Assembly (NCBI GenBank): GCA_903894295.1
Contig: CAITPI010000052.1
Coordinates: 1-64,000 of the forward strand
DNA: 64,000 nt
Source: an uncultured Acidimicrobiaceae bacterium
GTDB taxonomy: Bacteria; Actinomycetota; Acidimicrobiia; Acidimicrobiales; RAAP-2
Reading direction: 5' to 3'
The notes under the pieces are model-generated. The model was not told the DNA's origin, searched no databases, and was given only the letters and a program-made list of their open reading frames with translations. Shown piece after piece: positions 28,896-42,323 of this stretch; within the stretch, counting starts at the first letter, position 1, and each line of letters opens with the position of its first letter. Made by a program: the position numbers and the translations under genes.

Positions 28896-29483
28896 TCAGG
28901 CCGGTCCGGGGTACCGACGACGAACACCCTCCACTATAGAGGCAACCTCGGCTACCGCCACCTCAAGGTCATCATTGACAACTTCCACGCTGGCCAGAGG
29001 CCGACCCAGAGCCAGTTCCGCCTGGCCTTCTTCCACCCGTCGCGCCACATGACCCTCGTCATCGCCCCGCTGGCGCATGCGCTCGGCCTGGACCTCCGGG
29101 GACGGTGGAGCCAGCAGGATCAAGGTGGCATCCGCCCGGAGTTCCTGTACCCGCTCTGCCCCCTGCCGGTCGATCTCGAGCAGGACGTCACAGCCGACCG
29201 GAGGATCGGGAATGGGGGTGCCGTACAGGTTGCCCAGAAACTCGGCCCACTCGAAGAAGCCACCGGCATCCGCATGGGCCATGAACGTCGGACGGTCCAC
29301 GAAGACGTAGGCGTCACCGGGTTCACCCTCCCGGCGCGGACGGGACGTCCAGGACCGACTCAGCCACAGTGTCGGGTCCAGATCGACCAACCGGTCCGCC
29401 ACGGTTCCCTTGCCGGCACCGCCGGGGCCGAACAGGACGAAGATCAGCGGCTCCGTGGGGCCACGGTCTGGCCGAACCGCCAC
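28896..29483 (-). CDS. gmk: Guanylate kinase
   Basis: FVLFGPGGAGKGTVADRL, SRSWTSRPRREGEPGDAYVFVD. Confidence 0.93.
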   Translation of the reverse strand: MAVRPDRGPTEPLIFVLFGPGGAGKGTVADRLVDLDPTLWLSRSWTSRPRREGEPGDAYVFVDRPTFMAHADAGGFFEWAEFLGNLYGTPIPDPPVGCDVLLEIDRQGAERVQELRADATLILLAPPSPEVQAERMRQRGDDEGHVARRVEEGQAELALGRPLASVEVVNDDLEVAVAEVASIVEGVRRRYPGPA

Positions 29484-29488
29484 CGGGG

Positions 29489-29806
29489 TCAGCGGTCGGT
29501 GGCAGCCAGAAGGGCTTCGCGCTGCTTGATGCCGAGACCCTGCAGCCGACGGCTCTCGGAGATACCCACCGTCTCCATCAGCCGACGGGCCTTGACCTTG
29601 CCCAGACCCGGCAGGGATTCGAGAACCGACAGGACCTTCATCTTGCCGACGGTCTCGCTCTTCTCTGCCTGGGCCAGCACGTCGGACAGCGAAACCAGAC
29701 CGAGCTTCATCTTCTCCTTGACCTCGGCCCGCTCACGACGGACCTGGGCCGCCTTGGCGAGCGCGGCTTGACGCTGTTCTGGGGTAAGGGCAGGTGGCTG
29801 TGGCAT
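29489..29806 (-). CDS. mihF: Integration host factor, actinobacterial type
   Basis: ALAKAAQVRRERAEVKEKMKLG...LESLPGLGKVKARRLMETVGISESRRLQGLG. Confidence 0.92.
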   Translation of the reverse strand: MPQPPALTPEQRQAALAKAAQVRRERAEVKEKMKLGLVSLSDVLAQAEKSETVGKMKVLSVLESLPGLGKVKARRLMETVGISESRRLQGLGIKQREALLAATDR

Positions 29807-29994
29807 GGCCGAAACGTTAGCGCCTACTTGCGTTGCGGTCACTTGCAACTTCACCGAGGTGGCGGAAGCGTCACCCGCGGGTCGCACCGAGGGAGCGGCG
29901 GACGTCGGTCTCCGGTGGCAACGGTGGCCGCTCCGGCGTGGCACGATAGAGAGGGTGCGACGAGTTGCGTCGGCAAAGAAGCGAGGTCATTTCC

Positions 29995-30603
29995 GTGAGC
30001 CAGCAGGACGAGACATCCCCCGACGGACCCGACACCGCCCTTGACGATGGCGGGGAAGTGGTCTCCCGGGACGACGGCCAGCTGCACTTCGAGGCCGGCA
30101 CGGAGGACTGGGTCTTTCCGGTGACGGCTCCGACCGACGTGACGCCGCTGTCCGAAGACGAACCCGAGGCGACCATTCCACCGAGTCCCCTGTGGGCCAT
30201 GAAGGACCGGCGCCACGCCGGAACCTTCCACATCTTCGGACACCCCGAGCGGATCCGCGTCCAGATCGGACAGGGCGACGAGGCGATCTACGCCATCGAC
30301 GACGGCAAGCACCACTGCATGATCGGCCACCGGGTCGGCGCCACCACCGATGGCACCGTCTACTCACTGGTGGCCCGCATCACCAAGGAGTCCTTCGACG
30401 CCCTTCTGGCCGGCGACCTCTCCACCAAGGATGCCTTCCTTGGCTCGAGCGAGGCCGGCCTTTCGGGCACGGTGGAGGCCACCGGCCTCGCCAACGTCTT
30501 CGACGTCGACTGGTATGACACGCCGGCCGACATTCCCGGGCGTTACCTGCCCGGCACGCCGTTCATCAAGTTCCCGGCCGACCTCCCGACCGCGGAACGG
30601 TAA
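29995..30603 (+). CDS. Hypothetical protein, unknown function
   Basis: 203-codon GTG-start ORF with SD GCGAGG; conserved-looking fold FGHPERIRVQIGQGDEAIYAIDDGKHHCMIGHRVG; no family recognised. Confidence 0.65.
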   Translation: MSQQDETSPDGPDTALDDGGEVVSRDDGQLHFEAGTEDWVFPVTAPTDVTPLSEDEPEATIPPSPLWAMKDRRHAGTFHIFGHPERIRVQIGQGDEAIYAIDDGKHHCMIGHRVGATTDGTVYSLVARITKESFDALLAGDLSTKDAFLGSSEAGLSGTVEATGLANVFDVDWYDTPADIPGRYLPGTPFIKFPADLPTAER

Positions 30604-30607
30604 CTGC

Positions 30608-30623
30608 GGCCGGCTCGCCGGCC
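30608..30623. terminator. Hairpin between convergent genes (GGCCGGC-TC-GCCGGCC)
   Basis: Perfect 7-bp inverted repeat between the 29995-30603 stop and the pyrF stop; no T-tract. Confidence 0.45.
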
Positions 30624-30625
30624 GT

Positions 30626-31498
30626 TCAGTCCGACGCCAGCGCCCCGGTCATCTCTTCCTGGGCGACCCGGGCCGCCTCGCGGAGTGAAGCCACGTCGCC
30701 GCCGGCCCCAAGGACCGAGCGGGACACGTTGGCCAACACGGTCCCCTTCGGGCAGCCGGCAAACAGTCGCCGGACCCCCTCGGCCGTCCCCCCCTGGGCT
30801 CCGATACCCGGCGAGAGGATGATGCCGCCCAGGGTCGGCAGCGGGAATCCGGAGGGCTCGAGGGTCGCCCCGATGACGGCGCCGAGCACTCCCGATGTTT
30901 CCGTCTGCGCGTTGAGGGCGGCCATCTCGGACAACAGCAGGTCTTCCACCCCGGGACCTGCTCCGTCCCCGGTGCGGGCCTCCTGCAGGGTGCGACCTTC
31001 GGGGTTGGAGCTACGAACCACGACCACGACCCCCTTGCCTTCCCGGGCGGCGAGGTCGATCGCCGGCTGCAGCGAGCCGAGGCCCAGATAGGGAACCGCC
31101 GTCATGGCATCAGCGGCCAACGGACTGGCCGGATCCAGCCAGGCCGAGGCGTAGGCCTCCATGGTGTTGCCGATGTCGGCCCGTTTGGCATCGGCGATGA
31201 CCAGCAGTCCGGCCGACCGGGCCGCGCTGAGGACCTGCTCCAGTGCCGCCATGCCGGCCGAGCCAAACCGCTCGAAGAACGCCACCTGGGGCTTGACAAC
31301 CGCCACGGTGTCACAGAACGCCTCGACACAGCGAAGGCCGAAGGTCTGAACGCCCGAGGCACTGTCGGCCAGTCCCCACTCGGCCAGCAACGAGCCAGAA
31401 GGGTCGATGCCGGCACACAACGGACCGGTCCGGGCGACCGCAGCCACCACCCGGGACGAAAAGGTGGACGTTTCACCAGTTTGCTTCATCAGGTTCAC
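30626..31498 (-). CDS. pyrF: Orotidine 5'-phosphate decarboxylase
   Basis: LCAGIDPSGSLLAEWGL, VIADAKRADIGNTMEAYA. Confidence 0.95.
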   Translation of the reverse strand: MNLMKQTGETSTFSSRVVAAVARTGPLCAGIDPSGSLLAEWGLADSASGVQTFGLRCVEAFCDTVAVVKPQVAFFERFGSAGMAALEQVLSAARSAGLLVIADAKRADIGNTMEAYASAWLDPASPLAADAMTAVPYLGLGSLQPAIDLAAREGKGVVVVVRSSNPEGRTLQEARTGDGAGPGVEDLLLSEMAALNAQTETSGVLGAVIGATLEPSGFPLPTLGGIILSPGIGAQGGTAEGVRRLFAGCPKGTVLANVSRSVLGAGGDVASLREAARVAQEEMTGALASD

Positions 31499-31574
31499 TT
31501 TCTTCGGAGGTTGTCCCCGTCGACGGAGACATCAGGCCTGACCAGCCTGGTGACATTGACGGTGGGCGTGCCGG

Positions 31575-32525
31575 TCATGGCCGGCCGGCACCGATAATCC
31601 CGGAAACATCCGGGACTCCATGGGTGTGGCACCACTCCCCGATCCCGTCCAGGATCCGCCAGGCGGCCCGGGGATCCCGGAAGGTGGCGGTGCCCACCTG
31701 GATGGCATTGGCTCCGGCCATCAGCAGCTCGATGGCGTCCTCGGCGTTCATCACTCCTCCGACGCCGATGATGGCGGCGTCGGGATGGGTGGTGCGCACG
31801 TCATAGACGGCCCGCACCGCAACCGGATGGATGGCGGGTCCGGACAGACCACCACCGGCCCCTTGTGACCCGAGGACCGGACGACGACGCTCCACGTCGA
31901 TCACCATGCCGAGGACCGTGTTGATCAGCACCACGGCCTCGCTTCCGGCGTCGAGGGCGGCCCCGGCCACTTCCACCAGGTCCGCCGACGTGGGACTGAG
32001 CTTGGTCCAGCGCGGCAGACCGGGGCACCCCTCGCCCACCACCTTGACCACTTCGGCGGTGATGGACGCCGAGTGGGAGAACATGTTCCGTCGGTCTTCC
32101 AGGTTGGGGCACGAGACGTTGACTTCCACCGCGGTCAGGCCGTCGACACCGTCGAGCATGGCCGCCGCCTCGGCGTAGTCGTCGATGCGCTGGCCCCAGA
32201 TGCTCACCACCGCCCGGGCCCCCTCGGCCCGCAAACGGGGCAGATCACTCTCGATCCAGGCCGCCAGGCCCGGTCCCTGGAGACCCACGCTGTTGATCAT
32301 GCCGCCCACCGTGGGGTGGAGGCGCAACGGCGGATTGCCCGGCCACGGCTGGACCGACAGCGACTTGACCACCATCGCGCCAAGATCGGACAGGGGGCCA
32401 TAGGCGGCCAGCTCGACTCCGTGACCGGCCGTGCCCGAAGCAGTCATCACGGGATTGGCCAGTTGAACCGATCCCAGCGACGTGGTGAGGTCGACCGACC
32501 TCCGGCCGGTCCGGCGGCGGCTCAC
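31575..32525 (-). CDS. pyrD: Dihydroorotate dehydrogenase, class 1B-like catalytic subunit
   Basis: ANPVMTASGTAGHG, EVNVSCPNLE, GVGGVMNAEDAIELLMAGANAIQVGTA. Confidence 0.92.
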   Translation of the reverse strand: MSRRRTGRRSVDLTTSLGSVQLANPVMTASGTAGHGVELAAYGPLSDLGAMVVKSLSVQPWPGNPPLRLHPTVGGMINSVGLQGPGLAAWIESDLPRLRAEGARAVVSIWGQRIDDYAEAAAMLDGVDGLTAVEVNVSCPNLEDRRNMFSHSASITAEVVKVVGEGCPGLPRWTKLSPTSADLVEVAGAALDAGSEAVVLINTVLGMVIDVERRRPVLGSQGAGGGLSGPAIHPVAVRAVYDVRTTHPDAAIIGVGGVMNAEDAIELLMAGANAIQVGTATFRDPRAAWRILDGIGEWCHTHGVPDVSGIIGAGRP

Positions 32526-32583
32526 CGGAGGATCACCGGGCCGGCGACGGTCATCGCCTGGGTTTCCGGCCGGACGGGGACCG

Positions 32584-35897
<3,314 letters not shown>

Positions 35898-35898
<1 letters not shown>

Positions 35899-37016
35899 CA
35901 GTTCCCTTTCCGGGCGGTCTTGTCCATCAGGAGACGGAACTCGTCAAAAAGGTAGCGGGCGTCGTGCGGTCCGGGGCCTGCCTCCGGGTGGTACTGCACG
36001 GAAAACGCCGGCACCTCGGTGCTGGCCAGACCTTCGATGACGCCGTCGTTCAGGTTGATGTGGGTGATCTCGGTGGAGAGAAGCGAACCTTCGGCCACCG
36101 CATAGTTGTGGTTCTGCGACGTGATCTCCACCCGGCCGGTCGAGATCCGGCGGACCGGATGGTTGCCACCGTGATGGCCGAAGGGCAGTTTGTAGGTGGT
36201 GGCCCCGAGCGCCGTGGCCAGCAGCTGGTGGCCGAGACAGATTCCGAAGATCGGTACCGACGCGTTGTCGACCAGGTGTCGGATCTCGGCGACGATGTGG
36301 TCGAGGGCGGCGGGATCGCCCGGTCCGTTCGACAGGAAGATGCCGTCAGGCGCCCGGTCGAGGACCGATTCGGCCGGCGTGGTGGCCGGCACGATGGTCA
36401 CGGTGGCCAGCTCGCCGAGTTGGCGGACCATCGCCTCCTTGATGCCGAAGTCGTACGCCACCACCCGGTAGGGACCGTTGCCCCGGGTCACCTCGACCGG
36501 AGTGGTCACCCGGGACACCAGGTCACAGCCGTCGGTCGATGCCGCCGAGTGCGCAGCCTCCTTTAGTTGTTCAGGGTCGCCCGGCCCGAAGGCACACGGC
36601 ATCGATCCGTGGTCCCGCAGGTGGCGGGTCAGACGTCGGGTGTCCACACCGGTGAGACCCGGAATGCCGTGGCGGACGAGGAAGTCCTCGAGCGACTCCT
36701 CGGAACGCCACGAACTCGGACGATCGGCCAGATCCCGGACGATCACCCCGTCGCAGTGCGGCCGGGGCGCCTCGTCGTCGACGGCGTTGGTCCCGTAGTT
36801 TCCGATGTGGGGGTAGGTGAACGCGATCACCTGGCCGGCGTAGGAGGGGTCGGTGATGACCTCCTGATAGCCGGAGAGCACCGTGTTGAAGACCGCTTCA
36901 CCGGTGGTCACGCCACCGGGCACGTCGGCGCCGATGGCCTCACCTTCGAATACCGAGCCGTCGGCCAGGACCAGATGGGCCTCGGGCCGACGCTGACTTG
37001 TCCGGCGAGCGGTCAT
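35898..37016 (-). CDS. carA: Carbamoyl-phosphate synthase small subunit
   Basis: [44 protein letters not shown]. Confidence 0.97.
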
Positions 37017-38341
37017 CGTTGGGCCTCCCCATCCTTCACCACGGGCTCTCCGCGGAACACCGTGTGGCGAACCCGGCCCCGCAGGGTCCGTCCGGCATAC
37101 GGGGTATTTCGACTGAGACTGGCGAGATGGCGGGGCTCCACCACCCAGGTCGCCTGCGGGTCAAAGACACACAGGTTGGCCAAAGATCCGGCCGCCACCG
37201 GAGCGCCCTGGTTGCCACCGGAACCCGGATCCAGACCGGCAATGGCCGCCGGCTGCCAACTCATCAGGGCCAGGATCCGGGCCAACGGCAGGTCGAGTTC
37301 GCTCACGGCCAGGGCCAGCGACGTTTCCAGTCCGAGCATGCCCGGCGGGGCCTCGTCGAAGGGAAGATCCTTGCGCTCCGGAGCATGGGGTGCGTGGTCG
37401 GTGGCGATGGCATCGACCGTGCCGTCCGCCAGGCCCGCCTTTACGGCTTCCACGTCATGGAGGGGCCGCAGCGGGGGGTTGACCTTGAAGACCGGGTCGA
37501 AACCGGCGGCACAGCCGTCGGTCAGGGTGAAGTGGTGAGGCGCCACTTCGGCCGTCACCGGCAAGCCGTCGGCCCGGGCCCGTCGGACCAGATCCAGCGA
37601 CCGAGCCGTTGAAAGGTGGAGGAAGTGGAGGCGCGCTCCGGTGTCCCGGGCCAGGGCGATGTCCCTCGCCACCATGACCTCTTCCGCCGCGGCGGGCTGG
37701 CCGGACAGCCCCAGCCGGCTCGACCAGGCCCCTTCGTGCATCGCGCCGTTGCCCGACAAGGTGGCGTCCTCGCAGTGCTGGGCCAGGGTCACGCCGAGAC
37801 CCCGGGCATATTCGAGCGCCCGACGCATCAGACCGGCCGACTGCACGCCGCTTCCATCGTCGGTGAACAGCCGAACCCCAAGCGCGGCCAACTCGGCCAT
37901 GGGGGCCAGTTTCTCGCCGTGCCGGCCGACGGTGATGGCACCGGCCACCGCCACTTCACACAGGGCGTCGGTGGCCCGGCGCTGGACGTTGCGAACCGCT
38001 TCCGGCGAATCGAGTGGCGGTTCGGTGTTGGGCATGGCCACCACGGCGGTGACCCCTCCGAGGGCGGCCGCCCGGGAACCCGACTCGACGGTCTCTGACT
38101 CCTCGCGGCCCGGCTCCCGAAGGTGCACATGCAGGTCCACGAGGCCCGGTGCCACGACACATCCCTCGGCATCGAGGACCGTCGCCCCGGCCGGCACATG
38201 AAGGCCCTCGGCCACCTCCCGGATGGTTCCGTCCTGGATCAACACGTCGGCCCGCCGCTCACCCATCTGGTCGAGGACCGTGCCACCCCGGACGATCAAC
38301 GTCGAGGGGATCGGTGGCCGTTGGGTTTCCTGACTGCTCAT
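37013..38341 (-). CDS. pyrC: Dihydroorotase
   Basis: VDLHVHLREPGREESETVESGSRAAALGG, IATDHAPHAPERKDLPF. Confidence 0.96.
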   Translation of the reverse strand: MSSQETQRPPIPSTLIVRGGTVLDQMGERRADVLIQDGTIREVAEGLHVPAGATVLDAEGCVVAPGLVDLHVHLREPGREESETVESGSRAAALGGVTAVVAMPNTEPPLDSPEAVRNVQRRATDALCEVAVAGAITVGRHGEKLAPMAELAALGVRLFTDDGSGVQSAGLMRRALEYARGLGVTLAQHCEDATLSGNGAMHEGAWSSRLGLSGQPAAAEEVMVARDIALARDTGARLHFLHLSTARSLDLVRRARADGLPVTAEVAPHHFTLTDGCAAGFDPVFKVNPPLRPLHDVEAVKAGLADGTVDAIATDHAPHAPERKDLPFDEAPPGMLGLETSLALAVSELDLPLARILALMSWQPAAIAGLDPGSGGNQGAPVAAGSLANLCVFDPQATWVVEPRHLASLSRNTPYAGRTLRGRVRHTVFRGEPVVKDGEAQR

Positions 38342-39429
38342 GCTTCCCCGCCTTGCTGGCCCATGGGTCCTCCGTCCCGGTCGATCGCTCCATCGTCTCC
38401 GGCCGCCGAAACATCCGGCTCGGCCCCTCTCGCGCCATCGTCGCCGTTGGTGCGCCCGGGAGTGTCCGGGCGGACCGGAGGCCGGCTGCCCTGTCCCAGC
38501 ATGAGGAACAGCACGGCCATCCTGACCGCAAGTCCGTTGCGGACCTGGGCCGTGATCAGGGCGCCGGGAAGGTCGGTCACGTCGGAAGCGATCTCCACGC
38601 CCCGCACCATGGGTCCGGGATGGAGGATCAGGGTGCCTTCCTTGAGCCGGGCCGCCCGGGAGGTGGTGAGACCGAAGCCCGAGGTGTACTCCCGCAGTGT
38701 CGGCACGAAGGCCCCGCTCCCCCGCTCGGCCTGCAGCCGGAGGAGCGACACGACGTCGACCCGTTCCAGCACGTCATCGAAGTCGTGGGTCACCTCGACC
38801 GGCCAGCCCTCGAGCGAGGGTGGCAGCAGGGTGGCTGGAGCCACCAGTGTCACCTTGGCGCCGAGCGCCGTGTAGCCGGCGATCTGGGAGCGGGCCACCC
38901 GGCTGTGGCGGATGTCCCCGACGATGGCGACCTTCAGGCCGTCGAAGCGTTCCATGGCCTTGGCGCCCCCGCCGAAGGCCTCGCGCACTGTGTAGAGGTC
39001 CAACAGGGCCTGGGTCGGATGCTGGTGCCAGCCGTCACCGGCGTTGATCACGCTGCAGTGCTCGACCCATTTGGTGATCTGGGCCGGCACGCCGGCGGAG
39101 GCATGGCGGACGATCACGGCATCGATACCGATGGCCTCGATGGTCTCGATGGTGTCCCGCAGGGATTCACCCTTCTTGATGGAAGACGATCCGGCGGCAA
39201 ACGAGAGCACGTCGGCCGACATCCGTTTGGCCGCCGTCTCGAACGACATCCGGGTCCGGGTGGAATCCTCGAGGAAGAGGGTGGCCACCGTGCGGCCCCT
39301 GAGGGAGGGGACCTTGGGGTTGGCCCGGCGTCCGACCTCGACAAAGGAATCGGACACCTCGAGGATCTCGGCGATGTCCGCCGCCGTCAGGTCCTCCATG
39401 CCCAGAAGGTGGGTTGGCCAGGCGCTCAC
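38338..39429 (-). CDS. pyrB: Aspartate carbamoyltransferase catalytic subunit
   Basis: [43 protein letters not shown]. Confidence 0.96.
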   Translation of the reverse strand: MSAWPTHLLGMEDLTAADIAEILEVSDSFVEVGRRANPKVPSLRGRTVATLFLEDSTRTRMSFETAAKRMSADVLSFAAGSSSIKKGESLRDTIETIEAIGIDAVIVRHASAGVPAQITKWVEHCSVINAGDGWHQHPTQALLDLYTVREAFGGGAKAMERFDGLKVAIVGDIRHSRVARSQIAGYTALGAKVTLVAPATLLPPSLEGWPVEVTHDFDDVLERVDVVSLLRLQAERGSGAFVPTLREYTSGFGLTTSRAARLKEGTLILHPGPMVRGVEIASDVTDLPGALITAQVRNGLAVRMAVLFLMLGQGSRPPVRPDTPGRTNGDDGARGAEPDVSAAGDDGAIDRDGGPMGQQGGEA

Positions 39430-39995
39430 CGTTCAACCAACTCCCCGAGCGAGACCCCGTCTTCGGAAACGTCCACCATCTCGTCCCGGCTGGTCGGGAG
39501 GTTCTTGCCCACATAGTCGGGTCGGATCGGAAGTTCCCGGTGGCCGCGGTCGACCATCACGGCGAGTTGCACCGCCTGGGCACGCCCGTACTCGCCAAGC
39601 GCGTTGAGGGCGGCCCGGATGGTGCGCCCGGTGAACAGCACGTCATCCACGAGCACCACCGTGGTGCCGGTCAGGTCGAACGAGATGTCGGTCGTGGCTT
39701 CGGGAAGCACCGGTCGCAGTCCGATGTCATCGCGGTAGAACGCCACGTCGAGGGTGCCGACCGGAAGTTCGAGGCCTTCGGACTCGGCGAGGGTCAGGGC
39801 GATCCGTTCCGCCAGTGGGACGCCGCCGGTCTGCAACCCGACGAGGACCACGTCGTGGAGACCACGGTTACGTTCGGCAATCTCGTGGGCCATACGGACG
39901 ACGGCCCGGCGAACATCGTCGGCGGTCATCACCTGAACCCGGGGAACAAACAGGGCACGCCTCGGGCGCGCATGACTCCGTTCGCGTTCAGCCAC
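39426..39995 (-). CDS. pyrR: Bifunctional pyr operon regulator/uracil phosphoribosyltransferase
   Basis: [39 protein letters not shown] start with AGGAGG SD. Confidence 0.94.
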   Translation of the reverse strand: MAERERSHARPRRALFVPRVQVMTADDVRRAVVRMAHEIAERNRGLHDVVLVGLQTGGVPLAERIALTLAESEGLELPVGTLDVAFYRDDIGLRPVLPEATTDISFDLTGTTVVLVDDVLFTGRTIRAALNALGEYGRAQAVQLAVMVDRGHRELPIRPDYVGKNLPTSRDEMVDVSEDGVSLGELVER

Positions 39996-40014
39996 AGTTC
40001 CTCCTGTCCGTACG

Positions 40015-40028
40015 GGCCTCACGGGACC
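40015..40028 (-). promoter_or_regulatory. Candidate PyrR RNA-binding loop in pyrR leader
   Basis: Minus strand CGGGUCCCGUGAGGCCCG; core GGUCCCGUGAGGCC matches ARUCCNGNGAGGYU at 12/14 positions, immediately upstream of the pyrR SD. Confidence 0.65.
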
Positions 40029-40048
40029 CGCTTCACGGTCAGAACCCG

Positions 40049-40076
40049 ACTATAACGCGGTGCCGCTCCCCGGCAA
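40049..40076 (-). promoter_or_regulatory. Sigma70-type promoter of the pyr operon
   Basis: TTGCCG - 16 bp - TATAGT on the minus strand. Confidence 0.65.
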
Positions 40077-40106
40077 GCCCGAGCCGAGGAACGCTCCGGG
40101 CGTTGG

Positions 40107-40505
40107 TCATTCGGCCCGGATCTGCCGGGCCACGGTGGCCAACAATCCGTTCACAAACCGGCCCGAGTCATCGGTCGAATAGCCCGACGCCAGCTCCACC
40201 GCCTCGTTCAGGATGACCGCCGTCGGTACATCGTCACTCACCAGCAGTTCGGCCACCGCGAGGCGGAGGACGTTCCGGTCGACCACGGCCATCCGGTCGA
40301 GATCCCACCCAATGGCCGCCCCGGAGATCAGAGCGTCGATCTCGTCGTTTCGGTCCTCCACCGCCGCCAGGAGCACGAGGACGTAGGCGTCGGGCTTGAC
40401 CGCCAGGTCGGCGACCACTTCGGTGGGCGAACTGGCCTTGAGCTCCGCTTCATACAGCAGGCCGAGGGCCCGTTCGCGGGCGAAATGACGAGGGGAATCT
40501 TCCAT
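40107..40505 (-). CDS. nusB: Transcription antitermination factor NusB
   Basis: ARERALGLLYEAELK, VDRNVLRLAVAELL, AVILNEAVELASGYSTDDSGRFVNGLL. Confidence 0.95.
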   Translation of the reverse strand: MEDSPRHFARERALGLLYEAELKASSPTEVVADLAVKPDAYVLVLLAAVEDRNDEIDALISGAAIGWDLDRMAVVDRNVLRLAVAELLVSDDVPTAVILNEAVELASGYSTDDSGRFVNGLLATVARQIRAE

Positions 40506-40575
40506 GGGAGAGGGCGGGTGAACAGGGCCGGAGGGTCGGCGCACACCCGTGCGCAACCCGGCGTGGCCGGCCGGT

Positions 40576-41136
40576 TCAGGCTCGGGTCAGATACTCACCG
40601 GAACGGGTGTCGACCTTGATCTTCTCGCCCGGGCCCACGAAGAGGGGCACCTGGACAACCAGACCGGTCTCGAGCGTGGCGGGCTTGCGGGCCCCCGAGA
40701 CCCGGTCGCCCTGGAGTCCGGGTTCGGTCTCGGTCACCGTGAGCTCCACGGCGGCCGGGAGATCCACGCCGACGATCTCGGTTCCGAAGAACTGCAGGAC
40801 GGCGTCGTCCCCTTCCTTCAGGTAGTTCGGGGCATCGCCCAACTGGTCGGTGGGCACCTGCAACTGGTCGTAGGTGTTGGTGTCCATGAAGACGTAGTCG
40901 CCGGCGTCTCGGTAGAGGAACTGCATCTCCCGCTTGTCGATGATCGCCTGCTCCAGCTTCTCGTCGGCCCGATAGGTCCGCTCGATCACGGCGCCGGTGC
41001 GCTGGTTCTTGAGCTTGGTGCGCACGAAGGCACCACCCTTGCCCGGCTTCACGTGCTGGAACTCGACCACGGCGAACAGGCCTTCGGGCAGGTCGAGCGT
41101 CATGCCGTTGCGCAGGTCATTGGTGGAGACAGCCAT
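40576..41136 (-). CDS. efp: Elongation factor P
   Basis: STNDLRNGMTLDLPEGLFAVVEFQHVKPGKGGAFVRTKLKN. Confidence 0.97.
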   Translation of the reverse strand: MAVSTNDLRNGMTLDLPEGLFAVVEFQHVKPGKGGAFVRTKLKNQRTGAVIERTYRADEKLEQAIIDKREMQFLYRDAGDYVFMDTNTYDQLQVPTDQLGDAPNYLKEGDDAVLQFFGTEIVGVDLPAAVELTVTETEPGLQGDRVSGARKPATLETGLVVQVPLFVGPGEKIKVDTRSGEYLTRA

Positions 41137-42323
41137 CAGACGGTTACATCCTTCGGGAACTGGGTCAGTGAGCGTTGGCCGGAGTCGGTGACCACCAGGG
41201 TGTCCTCGACGCGGACTCCTCCGAGGCCCGGAAGATAGACGCCTGGCTCCACGGTGACAACGCAGCCGGGCTCCAAGATAGCAGTAGAGCCCGAAGAGAC
41301 CGGAGGGGCCTCATGGATGTCGAGGCCAACGCCGTGGCCGGTGCCGTGCTCGAAGTATCCGGCCCATCCGGCATCGGCAATGATGCTCCGGCACGCCTCG
41401 TCGACCCGGCCGGTCTCCACTCCGGGTGCCACGGTGTCCACCCCGGCCTGTTGGGCCCTCCCCACCACGGAAAAGACGCCGGCCATTTCGCCGTCGGGTT
41501 CCCCGCCGATCGAGAACGTCCTCGTCATGTCGGAGCGGTAACCGTCGTACTGGGCCCCGAAGTCCACCACCACCGAATCGCCCGGCCGGAAGCATCTCGC
41601 TCCCGGTTCGGCGTGCGGCTTGGCCGAGTTCTCTCCGCCGGCCACGATCGTCTCGAAGGCCCGGTCCTCGGCGCCACCCCGGCGCATGGCATGGTCGAGC
41701 TCGGCGGCGAACTCCGCCTCGCTCAGCTGTCGGCCCTTTTGACCCACCGCAGCGAGCAGGGGCAGGACCTCTTCGAGGGCACGGTCGGCAATCCGGGCGG
41801 CCTCGGCCATCCGGGCCAGTTCGGCCTCGTCCTTCACGACCCGCAAGCCCTCGACCAGACCCGACGTGGCCACGAGGGACACGTTCGCAAACAACTCCTG
41901 CCAACTCCGCTGCTCGGCCCACGTCACGACCCCGGCCTCCAGGCCCAACGTGGACACCGAGCCGCCGATGGCCTCCAGCAGGGCACTTCGCTGGTCCACA
42001 TGGCCACCGATGACGACGTCGACTTGGTCGGCCACCCCAGCCGAGGCCAACTGCTCGTTCGCCTGGGTGCGGTAGCGGCCGTCGGTGACCAGGACGCTAC
42101 GGTCGTCGGTGACCAGAAGGGCTGCGGCCGAACCGCTGAAGCCGGTGAGCCATCGGATGTTCACCAACGAGGTGACCAGAAGCGCGCCGAGACCCGCTTC
42201 CCCATCGGGATCGGTGGGCCCGGTGTCCTCGGCGATGGTGGCCGAAGGGAACAACGAACGAAGACGGGCCAGGCGCCCGGTCGCCCGCAGCGGAGGGAGT
42301 TGGGAGATCCCGGGGCTTGTCAC
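41136..42323 (-). CDS. pepP: M24 family Xaa-Pro aminopeptidase
   Basis: VDFGAQYDGYRSDMTRTF, HGTGHGVGLDIHEAP, VTVEPGVYLPGLGGVRVED. Confidence 0.93.
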   Translation of the reverse strand: MTSPGISQLPPLRATGRLARLRSLFPSATIAEDTGPTDPDGEAGLGALLVTSLVNIRWLTGFSGSAAALLVTDDRSVLVTDGRYRTQANEQLASAGVADQVDVVIGGHVDQRSALLEAIGGSVSTLGLEAGVVTWAEQRSWQELFANVSLVATSGLVEGLRVVKDEAELARMAEAARIADRALEEVLPLLAAVGQKGRQLSEAEFAAELDHAMRRGGAEDRAFETIVAGGENSAKPHAEPGARCFRPGDSVVVDFGAQYDGYRSDMTRTFSIGGEPDGEMAGVFSVVGRAQQAGVDTVAPGVETGRVDEACRSIIADAGWAGYFEHGTGHGVGLDIHEAPPVSSGSTAILEPGCVVTVEPGVYLPGLGGVRVEDTLVVTDSGQRSLTQFPKDVTV

